Below are positions 23,071-32,999 of a DNA stretch of 64,000 nucleotides, one piece after another. Made by a program: the position numbers and the translations under genes. Below the pieces are notes generated by a model. That model did not search any database. It was not told where the DNA came from and saw only the letters and a list, made by a program, of their open reading frames with translations. Origin of the DNA: Symbiodinium kawagutii (taxonomy: Eukaryota; Sar; Dinophyceae; Suessiales; Symbiodiniaceae); NCBI GenBank assembly GCA_009767595.1, contig VSDK01026204.1, positions 213,679 to 277,678 of the forward strand, read 5' to 3'. The first letter of the stretch is position 1. Each line of letters begins with the position of its first letter.

Positions 23071-23415
23071 TCAAACATAGTGCCACGTGCACAGCTTGTC
23101 CAGGTACCAATCCGAGACGCGAACAGTCGAGGTCGAAAACAGCAACTGTTGGTCAGAATGAAGACCTTCAACTGTTGGCAAGCTGTGATCCCTGGAGCCC
23201 CGCCAGCCCAACCTCTGTAAGCCCTCCGTTGTTGGGTTTTTGCCGGGGATCCCCTGTACCAAGTGGCCAGGTGTCGCACCGAAACGCCTGGCAATGGCTT
23301 CCCTGGCTTCAATGCCAAGGGCTCTGGCTTGGCATGGCCAGGTGCGTGCGTGGAGCTTGGGATCTGCGTGGCTTGCATGGATAACTTGTTTACATCTTGT
23401 TACATCAGATTGCAA
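23071..23415 (-). CDS. candidate exon, minus strand, unknown product
   Basis: A 114-codon frame in a G/C-rich island. It includes ARALGIEAREAIARRFGATP, GHLVQGIPGKNPTTEGLQRL and VRVSDWYLDKLCTWHYV. Plus-strand frames across the island are also open, as is usual in G/C-rich DNA, so strand choice rests only on how protein-like the peptide looks. Confidence 0.3.
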   Translation of the reverse strand: MQSDVTRCKQVIHASHADPKLHARTWPCQARALGIEAREAIARRFGATPGHLVQGIPGKNPTTEGLQRLGWRGSRDHSLPTVEGLHSDQQLLFSTSTVRVSDWYLDKLCTWHYV

Positions 23416-23479
23416 CTTACATCAAGAACTAAGATCTAAGATGATCTAATGTATAACTTGTTGCTGGGGATGTGGATAG

Positions 23480-23653
23480 AAAGGAGCTTGGACAGCGCTT
23501 CGTCGGAATTTGAGCAGTAACATGGAGCGGTTGCCCCCGAAATCCGTGGCACCTTGTGATTTTTTGGATGAAAAAGTGATGCGAAACAGATCCACGGTTG
23601 AGAAGCCAGCAGTGGTACTGATTGCACAGGGTCATATGCCTGGTTTGGATTAA
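23480..23653 (+). CDS. candidate terminal exon, unknown product
   Basis: From a GGATAG acceptor the frame is open for 57 codons to a TAA at 23651. It includes MERLPPKSVAPCDFLDEKVM and STVEKPAVVLIAQGHMPGLD. An internal ATG at 23522 could alternatively start a 43-residue product. Unrecognised. Confidence 0.33.
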   Translation, partial: KGAWTALRRNLSSNMERLPPKSVAPCDFLDEKVMRNRSTVEKPAVVLIAQGHMPGLD

Positions 23654-23745
23654 GGACCGTCATCATTCATTTTATATAGCCATTAAGATCCATTAAGCAA
23701 TCCCCACCATTGAGCGACCTACATAGTTTTGGAATCGCCAGATCG

Positions 23746-23751
23746 GTTGTT

Positions 23752-23831
<80 letters not shown>

Positions 23832-23839
23832 CGTCGTCG

Positions 23840-23886
<47 letters not shown>
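23746..23886 (+). repeat. compound microsatellite (GTTGTC)n then (GTT)n
   Basis: About fourteen GTTGTC hexamers, then four GTC, then about seventeen GTT triplets. The open Val, Leu/Ser and Asn/Asp frames across it come from the repeat. Confidence 0.98.
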
Positions 23887-24180
23887 ACATCCCGTGAGTC
23901 CCAATTGCACGCTGGCGCAGATGCTGAATTGCGGACTCAAGTGATCAGGAGGCTGTAATTCTGAGCCGTTATTATTGATATCATTGACCATGACTAGCTA
24001 CCCACAGAACCGGCATCAACCATCGCTTCTTAGCCATGATGAACTGTGAGACATTCGCCGCTTTTACCAACCATTCTTGCTACCATATAGGTGTTTCTCA
24101 TTGTTGCGCAAGATTTGGAGCCCAAACTTGCGGCTGGTTTATCACGAAAAATGGCTAATCTTGGATGATAACTGGGTGCC

Positions 24181-24312
24181 ATGACTAGAGAACCCCCCCG
24201 TTCCAGGACCCCTCCTCTGTCGTTCAGGCGGCAAGCAGCCATACAACTTGGAGTGTTGGCCGAAGCGCTGGGATGGGGCTCCCTTGGCCTGCTCACAGGC
24301 CAGCGGTTCTGA
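24181..24312 (+). CDS. candidate small exon or short ORF
   Basis: Starts at ATG 24181 and ends at TGA 24310: MTREPPRSRTPPLSFRRQAA then IQLGVLAEALGWGSLGLLTG. The Arg/Ser/Pro start and Leu/Gly-rich second half are more protein-like than the flanks. A CTAG acceptor just inside could make it an internal exon instead. Confidence 0.28.
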   Translation: MTREPPRSRTPPLSFRRQAAIQLGVLAEALGWGSLGLLTGQRF

Positions 24313-24708
24313 AGATGATCCGTGGACCCCTTAGGCCATTGTGAAAGATGATTAGTTTATGTTGAGCAAATCATGCCAGATTTGTTCAGCATGAATTTTT
24401 CAACATAATCCGTGGTCAATGTTGGTCAATGATGATCAAAAATTAATGGGGCATGCACCGAGAAACCCAGGTCTTGTAAGTAGTGTAATGTAGTGTACAC
24501 ATCTTCTTGGGGGCCACGGGAACTGTAACGGGCAAGGGATTATGTTCACCGACAGAAGCATAGGAGTCATAGGGTAGGTCACCAGGTCACTGATGCTAGA
24601 AACGCCCAGTTGTAAAAAGCATGGTTGCCAGGCATCCAAGCCACCCATTCTCTACTCGGCGCTGACCAAGCACTGACCCTGTGATCGTCATGGGCCTGGT
24701 GGGGGTAG

Positions 24709-24920
24709 GTGAACGTTTTGGACGACACGAAGAACGGCTGGCCTGGGAAGTGCAGAGGTCTTGTGGCCCCTTGGACCCAAGGGACTGGGGATGACTGGGG
24801 GCGGCGTGTCTTGATCCGGGCCGGTGGTGACCAGCTGCTCAATGAGCCAGGAACAACAACAGCAGCAACAACAACAAATTGGGGCAGAAATAACCATGGG
24901 GTGGCTGGGGGAAAATAACG
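24709..24920 (+). CDS. candidate exon, unknown product
   Basis: After GGGGGTAG the frame reads VNVLDDTKNGWPGKCRGLVA, PWTQGTGDDWGRRVLIRAGG and DQLLNEPG, then enters an ACAACAGC-type run. G/C-ending codons dominate. The minus strand is also open over 175 codons here, so strand is not settled. Confidence 0.38.
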
Positions 24921-25147
24921 AAGGTTGTAGGGAATTCTCCAGGGAAAGTAGGCCAACAACATGTGTAACATGCAACTCCAATTCTGGGAGGGGATGTCCA
25001 TTCTGTAGCCCCTTGCGCCCGATGTGTAAAGAATGCAGGCGCCCTCATCAGCAATCACAGCTGTCATTTTCAAGCATTGAAGCATTGCACGAGCACTATC
25101 CACCATTCATTGTACGAAATTGTGCTCATATAAGAAACATTGTATAA
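24824..25147 (+). CDS. open frame with three CxxC pairs
   Basis: The 107-codon frame has a Gln run from AACAACAGC repeats and then, around 24960-25045, CVTC, CPFC and CKEC spaced by seven and six residues. Three CxxC pairs could bind zinc as in ribbon or RING-like folds, but the spacing fits no family I can name. It overlaps the previous candidate in a different frame; both cannot be right over the shared part. Confidence 0.27.
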   Translation: MVTSCSMSQEQQQQQQQQIGAEITMGWLGENNEGCREFSRESRPTTCVTCNSNSGRGCPFCSPLRPMCKECRRPHQQSQLSFSSIEALHEHYPPFIVRNCAHIRNIV

Positions 25148-25814
25148 GATGCTTTAACATCACAATCAAGTAGCAACAGTTGTTTGCACTTATTCAGCAT
25201 CATCAACCATTGTGAACATTTTTTTTTATCATGAGCCGCTTCAGGGCTTGCCATTCACCGCGGCTCAGCTGGGGTGAGACTCCCTTACTCGAGTCTGATG
25301 GCCTCGATTTAGATTGCGCACCTGAATAAGTTCAATCAAAATGGCTGAACAACTTACATCAATACCCTTGCGAGCATAGCCATCCTAGCAGACATCAACC
25401 GGTGGTCAACAGCGCCAGCACCAAAAATATCGACAGACAGAATCACTTGTTAGTTCAAAAAGTTTTTAGCTTAAGATGCTGATCCAGTTTCCGATAAACC
25501 ACTGGTTTACCCATAGCTGGCGGTTTAATTCTGGATCCATGCAGTGCCTGGCCCAGCTCTTCAGACAGAGCCATTGCGGACCTATGAGTTGTTTGCATCG
25601 GGGGCCCGGTTCCCCTAGTTTGAACAGTTTATGCACTCAACATGACCAAAACACCAGTGTCCCATCAATGAACAATCAATCAGCAGATGCAGATTTATGA
25701 TTGATGGTTTCGTATCAAGATTTTCGATGCTGCGAACGCCCTGAGGAAATCAAGGGTGTGAACGGCACAGACTGTGGTCCGGTCTCTCAGCCCGGTGGTG
25801 TAATCAAGCTCCAC

Positions 25815-26046
25815 AGATGGGTTTGCCGCCCTATGCCTATGAATGGTACGTCACTAAAAGAGGGGACGCTGGGGGCATCCCCTTTCGTCACCCAGAAAAC
25901 TACGTGAAACTGCGAGTGTTTGGGGCACGCAGCCTCTTAGATCAACCAAAGGCATACGTTGACCTAACCCTCAAGCATCAAACATCTATCACAAAGCTGA
26001 CACTGCATCGCAGCGGGCTGTCTACAGATCATGATATCTCTGCTTG
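25815..26046 (+). CDS. candidate exon, possible upstream part of next gene segment
   Basis: After CTCCACAG the frame reads MGLPPYAYEWYVTKRGDAGG, then ENYVKLRVFGARSLLDQPKA and YVDLTLKHQTSITKLTLHRS. The strand-like pattern VKLRVFGARSL followed by YVDLTL loosely recalls a C2-type beta sandwich, which is speculative. The donor is not placed. Confidence 0.33.
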
Positions 26047-26214
26047 AAATCACGTGAAATGTTTCATTAATGGCACATTGGGAATTGGCGAGTATCTCTG
26101 GGTCCTGTTGCCAAAGGTACTTTTGGGTGTATCTTTGGTATTTGTGGGTACTTTTGGCGTGATGGGAAAAACGCTTTGCTATTTGTGGGTACTTCCCTTC
26201 ACAGCACTGGTTCT

Positions 26215-26711
26215 GAAAATCAGGACGCCCTGGTCAAGAAGGGATCGATCCTTGGGTCACAATCAACACTTGGAGAAAGAAGTACCAGCTGTATCTTGTA
26301 CTGGCGCCGCTCATCACCGGGTCGACCAGTGAACAGGGTGTGCATTTGGAGCTGGACCTGAGGTCGGGATTGCCGAACAAAACCTACGTGTCAGTCCTGG
26401 CAAAACACAGTCTACTACAGCTGTTGGCAGGGCCTTGGAAAGGACCGGTCCAGCTGCGAGGAACGCTGGACCTTTCTGCACTTGCTGGACATACGGTAGC
26501 GGTTCTTCAGAAAAAGGTTCGACTGTACCGAACTATGTAACTATGTACGGTATTTGTCGCACAGCCTAGTGTATTGTTTCTTTGTCTGAGCCCACACAAG
26601 TGTGGTTTATGATCGGATCTTGCACCTTGCAGCCGAACTTCAAACCATCAAGCTTTGATGCAGATGCACCAAATTACAAACTGAGAGCTTTCGAAAAGAA
26701 GCGAGAAAATT
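26215..26711 (+). CDS. two-exon coding segment, unknown protein
   Basis: First exon, about 26215-26516, reads IDPWVTINTWRKKYQLYLVL, HLELDLRSGLPNKTYVSVLA and GTLDLSALAGHTVAVLQKK, ending AAAAAG|GTTCGA. The second, 26634-26711, follows CCTTGCAG and reads PNFKPSSFDADAPNYKLRAF then EKKREN before |GTTTTT. Phase is 0 across the junction, so the frames join without a break. It may continue the exon at 25815. No family recognised. Confidence 0.42.
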
Positions 26712-27307
26712 GTTTTTTGTTTATACATCTGCTATTTGCTATTTGCTTAGTGGAGTTCTAAGCTCAAGTTCCATCCCCAGAGAAGTCGGGCGACCCATTG
26801 TAGTCAGTTTTTTTGGAAGTATCAAGGATGCACCCACAATATTCGGCGTATCGAAGTTGTGTTGCAAATACTGTGATGAGCTTTCTTGGAAGGCCTTATT
26901 ATGCCTAAACCATATTTATCATACCCACCATCCAGATCCTTTGACTCCAAATAGGATGGGTTGTATGATTGTATCCCCATCATTTGATTATGATTGTTGT
27001 TGGTTGCGTCCCACCTCCAAGTGATGATGTTTCAGCAATTTTCTCAGAATAGCTTCAAGAGAAAATGGATTGGAACCACTACCAGACTACCAGAAACCGT
27101 ATCTTATTTTTCCTTTACCCATACTCTCGTAGCTTTCGGCTGGTTGTTCTTCCTTCACTCTCAATTGCCCGTGTATGTATACAACGTTAAACTTTGTGTA
27201 TATGTTATACAACAAATTTGTATCAGTATGGTGGCAAGTATAGATGTACACTGTATCATACTGTATACATTTGATATGCACGATTTATGCATACATCCGA
27301 GGCACAG

Positions 27308-27447
27308 GACTTGTTTTCCCTGCGCCAGGACTGCTTCGTGCGAAGCAACTTTGTGCCACGCGAGGCACAGAGGCTGCAGCATGGCTCGGTGCGAGTCCTG
27401 AAGGATCTCGCAGGCTATCAGATCCATGGCCTCTTGGCGCCCCATGG
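27308..27447 (+). CDS. candidate exon, unknown product
   Basis: Bounded by GAGGCACAG| and CCCCATGG|GTGACG. The frame reads [40 protein letters not shown] and GLLAPH. Nearly all third positions are G or C, in contrast to the A/T-rich DNA on the left. One of the better single-exon candidates; no family identified. Confidence 0.45.
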
Positions 27448-27497
27448 GTGACGAGTTGGTACATGGTCAACCGAGGTTTGATGAGGCCTAGCCATAC

Positions 27498-27585
27498 CCA
27501 ACCAACCAACCAACCAACCAACCAGCCAACCAACCAACCAACCAGCCAGCCAGCCAACCAACCAACCAACCAACCAACCAACCAA
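27498..27585 (+). repeat. (CCAA)n tandem repeat with CCAG variants
   Basis: About 22 ACCA/ACCAG tetramer-type units. Open Pro/Thr/Asn and Gly/Trp/Leu frames across it are repeat artefacts. Confidence 0.95.
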
Positions 27586-28013
27586 GGACTGGTGATGGCT
27601 GACAAGTTGTGAACTTTGACAGGGGCAGGAAAAGTCGTCATTATCCATTGGAAGCCATTCTTAGCCGTCCTTAACTATTCTGCTCAATTTTTTGCTTATG
27701 TTTTCTGCTCATTTTGGCAAACATCGATTTGGCTTCACTTCCGCCCCCACCCACCGAACCAACGCTGGAGACCCAACAGAACGGACTGACTGCCAGTCAA
27801 AGGGTTGTTTTCTGGGGTAAGATTGGTCAAACACTTGCTTTCCTAGCACCAAAGCCGACAGGGCAAGTGGGGTGACTCGATTGACAATTCACCGGTATAT
27901 CCAAAGAACTGAACTTCGGGAGGTTAGATCGTCAGCAAGCCAGGCATCGTCACCTTTCATGTTTGCACCCAACCAATTGGTGCTTGCCATTCTGAAAATT
28001 ATCAACTGCTAGT

Positions 28014-28262
28014 GGCTTTCTGAACCACTCTGTTGCTGCGGTTGCCATACAAGTATCCCTGCTTGTCAAAAAGGTGCACGAAGCCGAGAGTTGGGATATT
28101 TGGAATCCAAATTTGGAACCATATCGAATCATGGAGTGAAACAGTGGATCAACAGGATAAGCCCGCAGGTTGGATTTCTTTCCGACGTAACGTACAGACT
28201 ACTCGAATTTCAGTTCAGCATTCTGCAGCGCTGTGGGATGAGGTTTACACAAGGGCTTTGAC
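28014..28262 (+). CDS. candidate exon, unknown product
   Basis: Directly after GCTAG the frame runs 82 codons to a TGA at 28260. It reads WLSEPLCCCGCHTSIPACQK, SKFGTISNHGVKQWINRISP and VGFLSDVTYRLLEFQFSILQ. CAG|G junctions inside it (for example CCCGCAG at 28169 and GATGAG|GTTTAC at 28243) are alternative edges. Cys-rich at its start. Unrecognised. Confidence 0.33.
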
Positions 28263-28399
28263 AACAAAGAAGGCTTCTTTCAGTCTCTTGCCGATCCGGT
28301 GAAAAACCACGTGTCTTGTGAACGCTTTCCCGTTCCAGCGTTCTGTTGGCATGGAGCCACTTATTGTATTGTTGGTTATTGATCATGGAGTTGGGCCGG

Positions 28400-28536
28400 A
28401 TATCATTCCTGTTGATTGTTCCCTCCCACGGGCTGCCGGTGTATTTGTTGCCTATCCAGGCATCATGCCAGATGACAGGCAGCTGACTACAGTGACTGCG
28501 TCAGGATTGGTTCTACTGTCTGGCCATATGAACTGA
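28400..28536 (+). CDS. candidate exon, unknown product
   Basis: The frame reads PDIIPVDCSLPRAAGVFVAY then PGIMPDDRQLTTVTASGLVL to a TGA. Boundaries are not clear; listed as a likely neighbour of the exons at 28.0 and 28.9 kb. Confidence 0.27.
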
Positions 28537-28938
28537 CGCAATGGAGTGTCAGGATTAATTACGCAAAGACACCTGGTCCATGCTGGTCCTAGTGTAGGTA
28601 TCACACTGTAAGAGCCTTGCCTTTTGTCCATGCTCACTGCTATATCTACTCACCTGTTCATCTCTTCCTTTCGACCTACAGTAGTCATTTGTCTGGCTGT
28701 TTGTCCGTGTGTTTGTGCACGAGCCACTATCTTGTACATGATGAAGCATCCTCATGAGTTTTGGTTGGGTCGGTCGGGTCCACATAAATTGCTCCTTTTC
28801 TACAGAAACCTGAGAAAACTGTCCAATTTCCGGGGTCGATAAATTTGAACCATCTCAAGCTACACACCACGATCAACTCCTATCTCAAGGATATTCGCAC
28901 TGCACCTGTGGGCCCATTGTTTTCTTGGCGCCCTTCAG

Positions 28939-29050
28939 GAAACAAGAAGATGCCATCTCATTTTGCAAGCACATGTGCTACTCGGACATCAGATGTCAGT
29001 ACTGGCTCTATGCTCCCAACTTCGGGTGCTACCTGGAAGATGACTCCGAG
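28939..29050 (+). CDS. candidate exon, disulfide-type Cys-rich peptide
   Basis: Bounded by GCCCTTCAG| and TCCGAG|GTGCGC. The 37 codons contain FCKHMCYSDIRCQYWLYAPN then FGCYLEDDSE. The order CxxxC, C, WxY, GC resembles the PAN/apple type of disulfide fold seen in secreted or surface proteins, though a single exon cannot establish this. It may share a gene with the exon at 36346. Confidence 0.42.
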
Positions 29051-29306
29051 GTGCGCCGATGCGGGCATGTGTTTTAGATCTCTCCAGGATTGACCCTGTC
29101 CTGTGGCTCTGTGATGGCTCATCAAAGCACCAGAACTTAGGCGTTTTTCAGAGGATATGGAAGGATCGTCTCCGACACAGTGAGGCTCACATCTTTTTTG
29201 GTCCGAAAGTGTTGCAGGTCTTGATATCTTCGGTTTCTTGGTGGCATTTGCACCGCCGCACCGCCTCAGGAAGATAAACCTCCTTATCCGCTGACGGTTC
29301 ACGCTG

Positions 29307-29412
29307 CGAAGAAAGATACCTCCTTCGCCAAGGTGGCTCAAGCGGCCAGCAGTCATGGGGGAACCTACTCACCACCGGTTGGTCGAGCCATCTGCAGTCC
29401 AGTGCTCCTCTG
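29307..29412 (+). CDS. candidate exon, unknown product
   Basis: The frame reads RKIPPSPRWLKRPAVMGEPT then HHRLVEPSAVQCSSG and ends at CCTCTG|GTTAGC. Basic and Pro-rich. The left edge is uncertain. Confidence 0.3.
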
Positions 29413-29689
29413 GTTAGCAATGGGGAGCATGGCCATTTGGGCGGAGAGAGTTGATGAGTTGGTTGTTCTACTGTACACCAAACAGTCAACGAGCTGGTTA
29501 TTCGTTGTTCGTTTTTATGATCGACTGCAATCAACCCTTATCAGACCCTATCAGCCATTAATCACCAGCCTTAGCCTCAGCCATTCTGAAGCATTGTTTA
29601 TGATTATGTACAATCACTGTATTAATCATTGCCACCGTCACTGTCCATTTCCAGCCAGATTTTACACTTACCGACCAAACGTATAGTCA

Positions 29690-30165
29690 CAACCCACCAT
29701 CATTAGCCACTATTTACCATAAATCATCATAAATCTACTACTTATCATAGTGAACAGCTATACCATTAGCATTATTATAGTGCTTCTTGACAATTATCAG
29801 CTTTAGCTATCAATTCTCAGCTATTATGAACCCAGTATCAGCTATTAAGAATCCATGGATAGCCATTATTCGCCACCATCATTATCCATTATCGACCATT
29901 AGTAGCTATTATAAGCAACCCCCCACTACAGTAGTAAGTAGTTAGTACTATTCACTATCAACCATGATCAGCCATTTTGAGTCCACTATCCACTATTGTC
30001 TATTATGAACCATTCTTAGCCATTATGAATCTATGAGCCAATGTTAATCAACTAATATTAGCCAAGATGAGTTAACCATGATGAACCATTTTTAACCAAT
30101 TTCTTAACTATTCTTAAGCATCATTACATATCTATTCACCATTCTTAATCATCCCTTCACCACAA
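29690..30165. repeat. degenerate ATCATTAGCCATTATTAACCA-like sequence
   Basis: Loose, unaligned repeats of ACCATTA, CAGCTATTA and GCCATTAT fill the stretch. No gene is visible. Similar loose ATGATCAACAATGGTAA-type sequence appears at 34.73-35.25 kb. Confidence 0.6.
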
Positions 30166-30194
30166 CTGGTACCTTGGAAATCGCGTCGTTCCAG

Positions 30195-30327
30195 GACTGC
30201 GTGGCAGGGGAGTACATTCAGCACTACTGCCCTGCCACTGGTCGTCGCGGGAGGAGTAGGGGCCGATCCAACCAGTCATGGTGCAAGTCATGGATCTGGC
30301 GAGTCATGGCTAACAATGGCGAGTAGG
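30195..30327 (+). CDS. candidate exon, unknown product
   Basis: After CGTTCCAG the frame reads DCVAGEYIQHYCPATGRRGR, SRGRSNQSWCKSWIW and continues to a TAG at 30325. The Arg/Ser-rich part and three Cys are notable; no family recognised. Confidence 0.3.
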
Positions 30328-30460
30328 GGCTGATGGTTCATAGGTTCATTATTAATAATGATTTTGTTCATGATAGATTGGCTAATCATGCTTGATCCTG
30401 ATCAAGAACGCCTCATGGAATACCGGCCAACAATGGCAAATCATGATTGATCATTGCTTG

Positions 30461-30480
30461 TGGAGTGGCCATGGCTCAAG
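30461..30480 (+). other. possible relic of the dinoflagellate spliced leader
   Basis: GTGGCCATGGCTCAAG ends at 30480. The 3' part of the dinoflagellate leader is GTAGCCATTTTGGCTCAAG; the genome copy matches it at 15 of 16 aligned bases with three T missing. It ends 26 bp before the ATG of the RCC1-like pseudogene, where a leader would sit if a trans-spliced mRNA had been copied back into the genome. The 8-mer GGCTCAAG also occurs elsewhere in the window (near 42796 and 44836), so chance is not excluded. Confidence 0.4.
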
Positions 30481-30506
30481 CCAGGACACTGATGCCTTAG
30501 AAGTGC

Positions 30507-31953
30507 ATGATGTTTCACATCACGACGTGACCTTGCCGAGTGGTCGGAGCGAAAAGATTTCACGGAGCCACCATCCTCTGCTGCACGGGACTTGAAGATT
30601 CAGGCTCAGAAGGCTTTGGGACAAAGGTTCCTGAAGCTTGTGGCTGGAGATGGACATGTCTTGGCGGATCCGGAAGAGACACTGCAAGCAGCGGGCCTTG
30701 AAGATGGAGACCACGTCACTGCTATTTCCCTTGGAGTTGAGATAGCAGCAACCGACTCTGCTTTTGCAATGTGGTGCCATGGAGGAGACGGAGTCATAAC
30801 GTGGGGTAATCCTGCACGTGGTGGCAACAGTTCCAAAGTCCAAGGTCGGATCCGCTGTGTACAACAGATTCAGGGTGGGGATAGTGCATTTGCTGCCGTC
30901 CTTGCGGATGGAACAGTTGTTGCCTGGGGAAATCCATGGGGAGGTGGTGACATCTCTAAAGTCCAAGACCAGCTGAGGAACGTCCAGAAAATTCAGGCCA
31001 CCAGAAGTGCTTTTGCCGCCATACTTGCAGATGGATCCGTTGTTAGTTGGGGCCATCCGCGTGAGGGTGGTGACAGCTCTCAAGGCCAGGATCAGCTCCG
31101 GTCTGTACAGCAGATTCAGGCCACTGAGAGAGCATTTGCTGCCATACTTACAGATGGATCTGTCGTTACATGGGGCGATTACAATTTTGGCGGCGACGGC
31201 TCTCGAGTCCAAGCTCATCTCAGGGATGTGCAGCAGATTCAGGCTAGTAGATCTAGGGCTTTCGCTGCCATCCGTGCAGACAGGTCCAGGTAATGGTGGT
31301 GACAGCTCTCAGGTCCAACATCGGCTGAGGAGTGTGTACCAGATTCAAGCATCGATTGGTGCATTTGCTGCCATCCTTGCAGACGGGTCAGTCGTTACTT
31401 GGGGCAGTCCAGATTGCGGTGGTGATAGCTCTGAAGTCCAAGATCAGCTCCGGAATGTGCAGCACATTCAGAGCACGTTGCACGCATTTGCCGCCACACT
31501 TGCAGACGGATCCGTTCTGACCTGGGGAGATCCACAATTCGGTGGTGACTGCTCTGCAGTTCAAGATCAGCTCCGGAGTGTGCAGGAGATTCAGGCCACA
31601 GGCTTCGCGTTTGCTGCCATCCTTGCAGACAGGTCTGTCGTTACCTGGGGACTTCCAGCTCAGGGTGGTGACAGCTCGCAAGTCCAAGATCAGCTCAGGA
31701 ATGTGCAGCATATTCAGGCCACAAACTGGGCGTTTGCCGCCATCCTTCCTGACAGATCGGTAGTTACCTGGGGTGGTGCATCTGCTGGTGGTGATAGCTC
31801 TGAAGTCCAAGATCAGTCCAGAATGTGCAGCGGATTCAGGCCACTATGAAGGCATTCGCTGCGGTCTTTGCAGATGGCTCCGTGGTTACCTGGGGTGCTG
31901 CATTTGATGGTGGGGACAGTTCCGATGTCCAAGATCAGATGGCAAGTTGGTAG
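30507..31953 (+). pseudogene. ubiquitin-like plus RCC1-like repeat protein, broken copy
   Basis: From a likely ATG at 30507 a ubiquitin-like segment can be read (VTLPSGRSEKIS, then DLKIQAQKALGQRFLKLVAG and LQAAGLEDGDHVTAI). It is followed by repeats of 41 residues with the pattern GGDSSQVQDQLRNVQQIQA and AFAAILADGSVVTWG. Repeat marks lie 123 bp apart at 30835, 30958, 31081, 31204, 31310, 31433, 31556, 31679, 31802 and 31924. Family knowledge: such repeats form RCC1/HERC-type beta-propellers, often labelled HERC2-like in dinoflagellate genomes. Breaks: probable small frameshifts near 30528 and 30560, a deletion of about 20 bp near 31285 (that repeat is 106 bp), and a 1-bp loss near 31815 (122 bp). 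The last segment stops at 31951. There is no intron within the copy. Assembly error could explain single-base breaks but not the deletion. Confidence 0.88.
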
Positions 31954-32180
31954 AAACGGAGGCGTAGTCAGTGGTGGGCTGATGGCTTTTCGGCATAGGC
32001 TTCTACCACAGGGGTTGGTTGGGAACGACGATGTGATCAACCAATGCGTTACTTGTTGTCGGGTTGTTGTTCGTAACCAGTGACCATGTTTTTAAATTGA
32101 CCAGGGGCAATAATGACATAACCACTACTTGACCATGAGCTAACCATGAAATAAGTACTGATCACTAACGCACCTTCATT

Positions 32181-32342
32181 GATCATTGTCAAGCGTTGAC
32201 GGTTCCTCTACGTACCATGGCGTCTTTGGATGCGTCACCCACGGCTTCAGCTGGGTTGCAGCTGCCAGCTTTACGATGGATCGGATGGTACCCTTTGGTG
32301 AGCTGGATCCAACAATAGGAGAAGTATCCACTCCAATAGCCT
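32181..32342 (+). CDS. candidate terminal exon, unknown product
   Basis: The frame reads STYHGVFGCVTHGFSWVAAA, SFTMDRMVPFGELDPTIGEV and ends STPIA with a TGA. An ATG in a second frame (32218, MASLDASPTASAGLQLPALR) gives an alternative 33-residue product. Only one can be right. Confidence 0.28.
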
Positions 32343-32410
32343 GATGCTTCATGATAGTTCATGAGTTCATGATGGTGAATAACAATATATAGCTATGGCA
32401 GCTATGACAA

Positions 32411-32546
32411 CATGGGGGTTTCTTAAAATGGAGGACCTCAAAGTTATTTGGTTTATTACTGTAAATGATCAATAAACTCAATGACTATGAATGGTTAAGA
32501 GTGGATGATAGCTGGGGGTTGCCCTGGCTATTCAGAAATAGCCCTA
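32411..32546 (+). mobile_element. miniature inverted-repeat element, family A, copy 5
   Basis: Left end GGGGGTTTCTTAAAATGGAG, core TTGGTTTATTACTGTAAATG, and a decayed right end CTATTCAGAAATAGCCC. It is about 25 bp longer than other copies because of extra sequence after the core. Confidence 0.7.
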
Positions 32547-32731
32547 TTCCATGCCAAGGATCGGGTGGATTCATCGGCATGGCACCGTTTCTCATTTTTC
32601 ATTGACATTCATTCAACTCCCAAAATTGGATGACCTGCCTCACACTAAAGACCGGCCAAATGTGGTGAGCTCAAACTTGTCACATCAACCCGCGGATGAA
32701 CTGGTGAAGATTGACAACCTGTCAGTTCACC

Positions 32732-32959
32732 ATGGTTCACCTAACCTGGGCGTTTTACATAAGCCGTGGAGCATGGAGGCGTGCCATGCCAAGCCACATC
32801 GAGGCCTCGAGTGTGAATCGCGTGATGCAACAACCCTTGCCTGTTCTATCAGATTGTGCTGAGCGTGGCTATCGATACGAGCCGCCCATGATGAGTTTGT
32901 CGCACAGGTCTGCCAACGGTTGTGGCGTCTGGTTGAAACCTGACGTGGCAATGAAGTAA
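32732..32959 (+). CDS. candidate ORF or exon, unknown product
   Basis: Starts at an ATG in a favourable CACCATGG setting and runs 75 codons to a TAA: MVHLTWAFYISRGAWRRAMP, VMQQPLPVLSDCAERGYRYE and SANGCGVWLKPDVAMK. A second plus-strand frame overlaps it. No domain or clear membrane segment. Confidence 0.3.
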   Translation: MVHLTWAFYISRGAWRRAMPSHIEASSVNRVMQQPLPVLSDCAERGYRYEPPMMSLSHRSANGCGVWLKPDVAMK

Positions 32960-32999
32960 AGCCGGTTGCTGATTGATTGCAGCAGGGGGTTGGACCCTC

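Noticed and set aside
27418..27648. Gly-Trp-Leu-Val repeat proteins; also 57992-58259
   Set aside because: They translate CCAA/TTGG tandem repeats and have no flanking coding signal.
30520..31810. Long minus-strand open frames opposite the RCC1-like pseudogene
   Set aside because: They are the antisense of a repeated coding unit and repeat with the same 41-codon period; they have no independent support.
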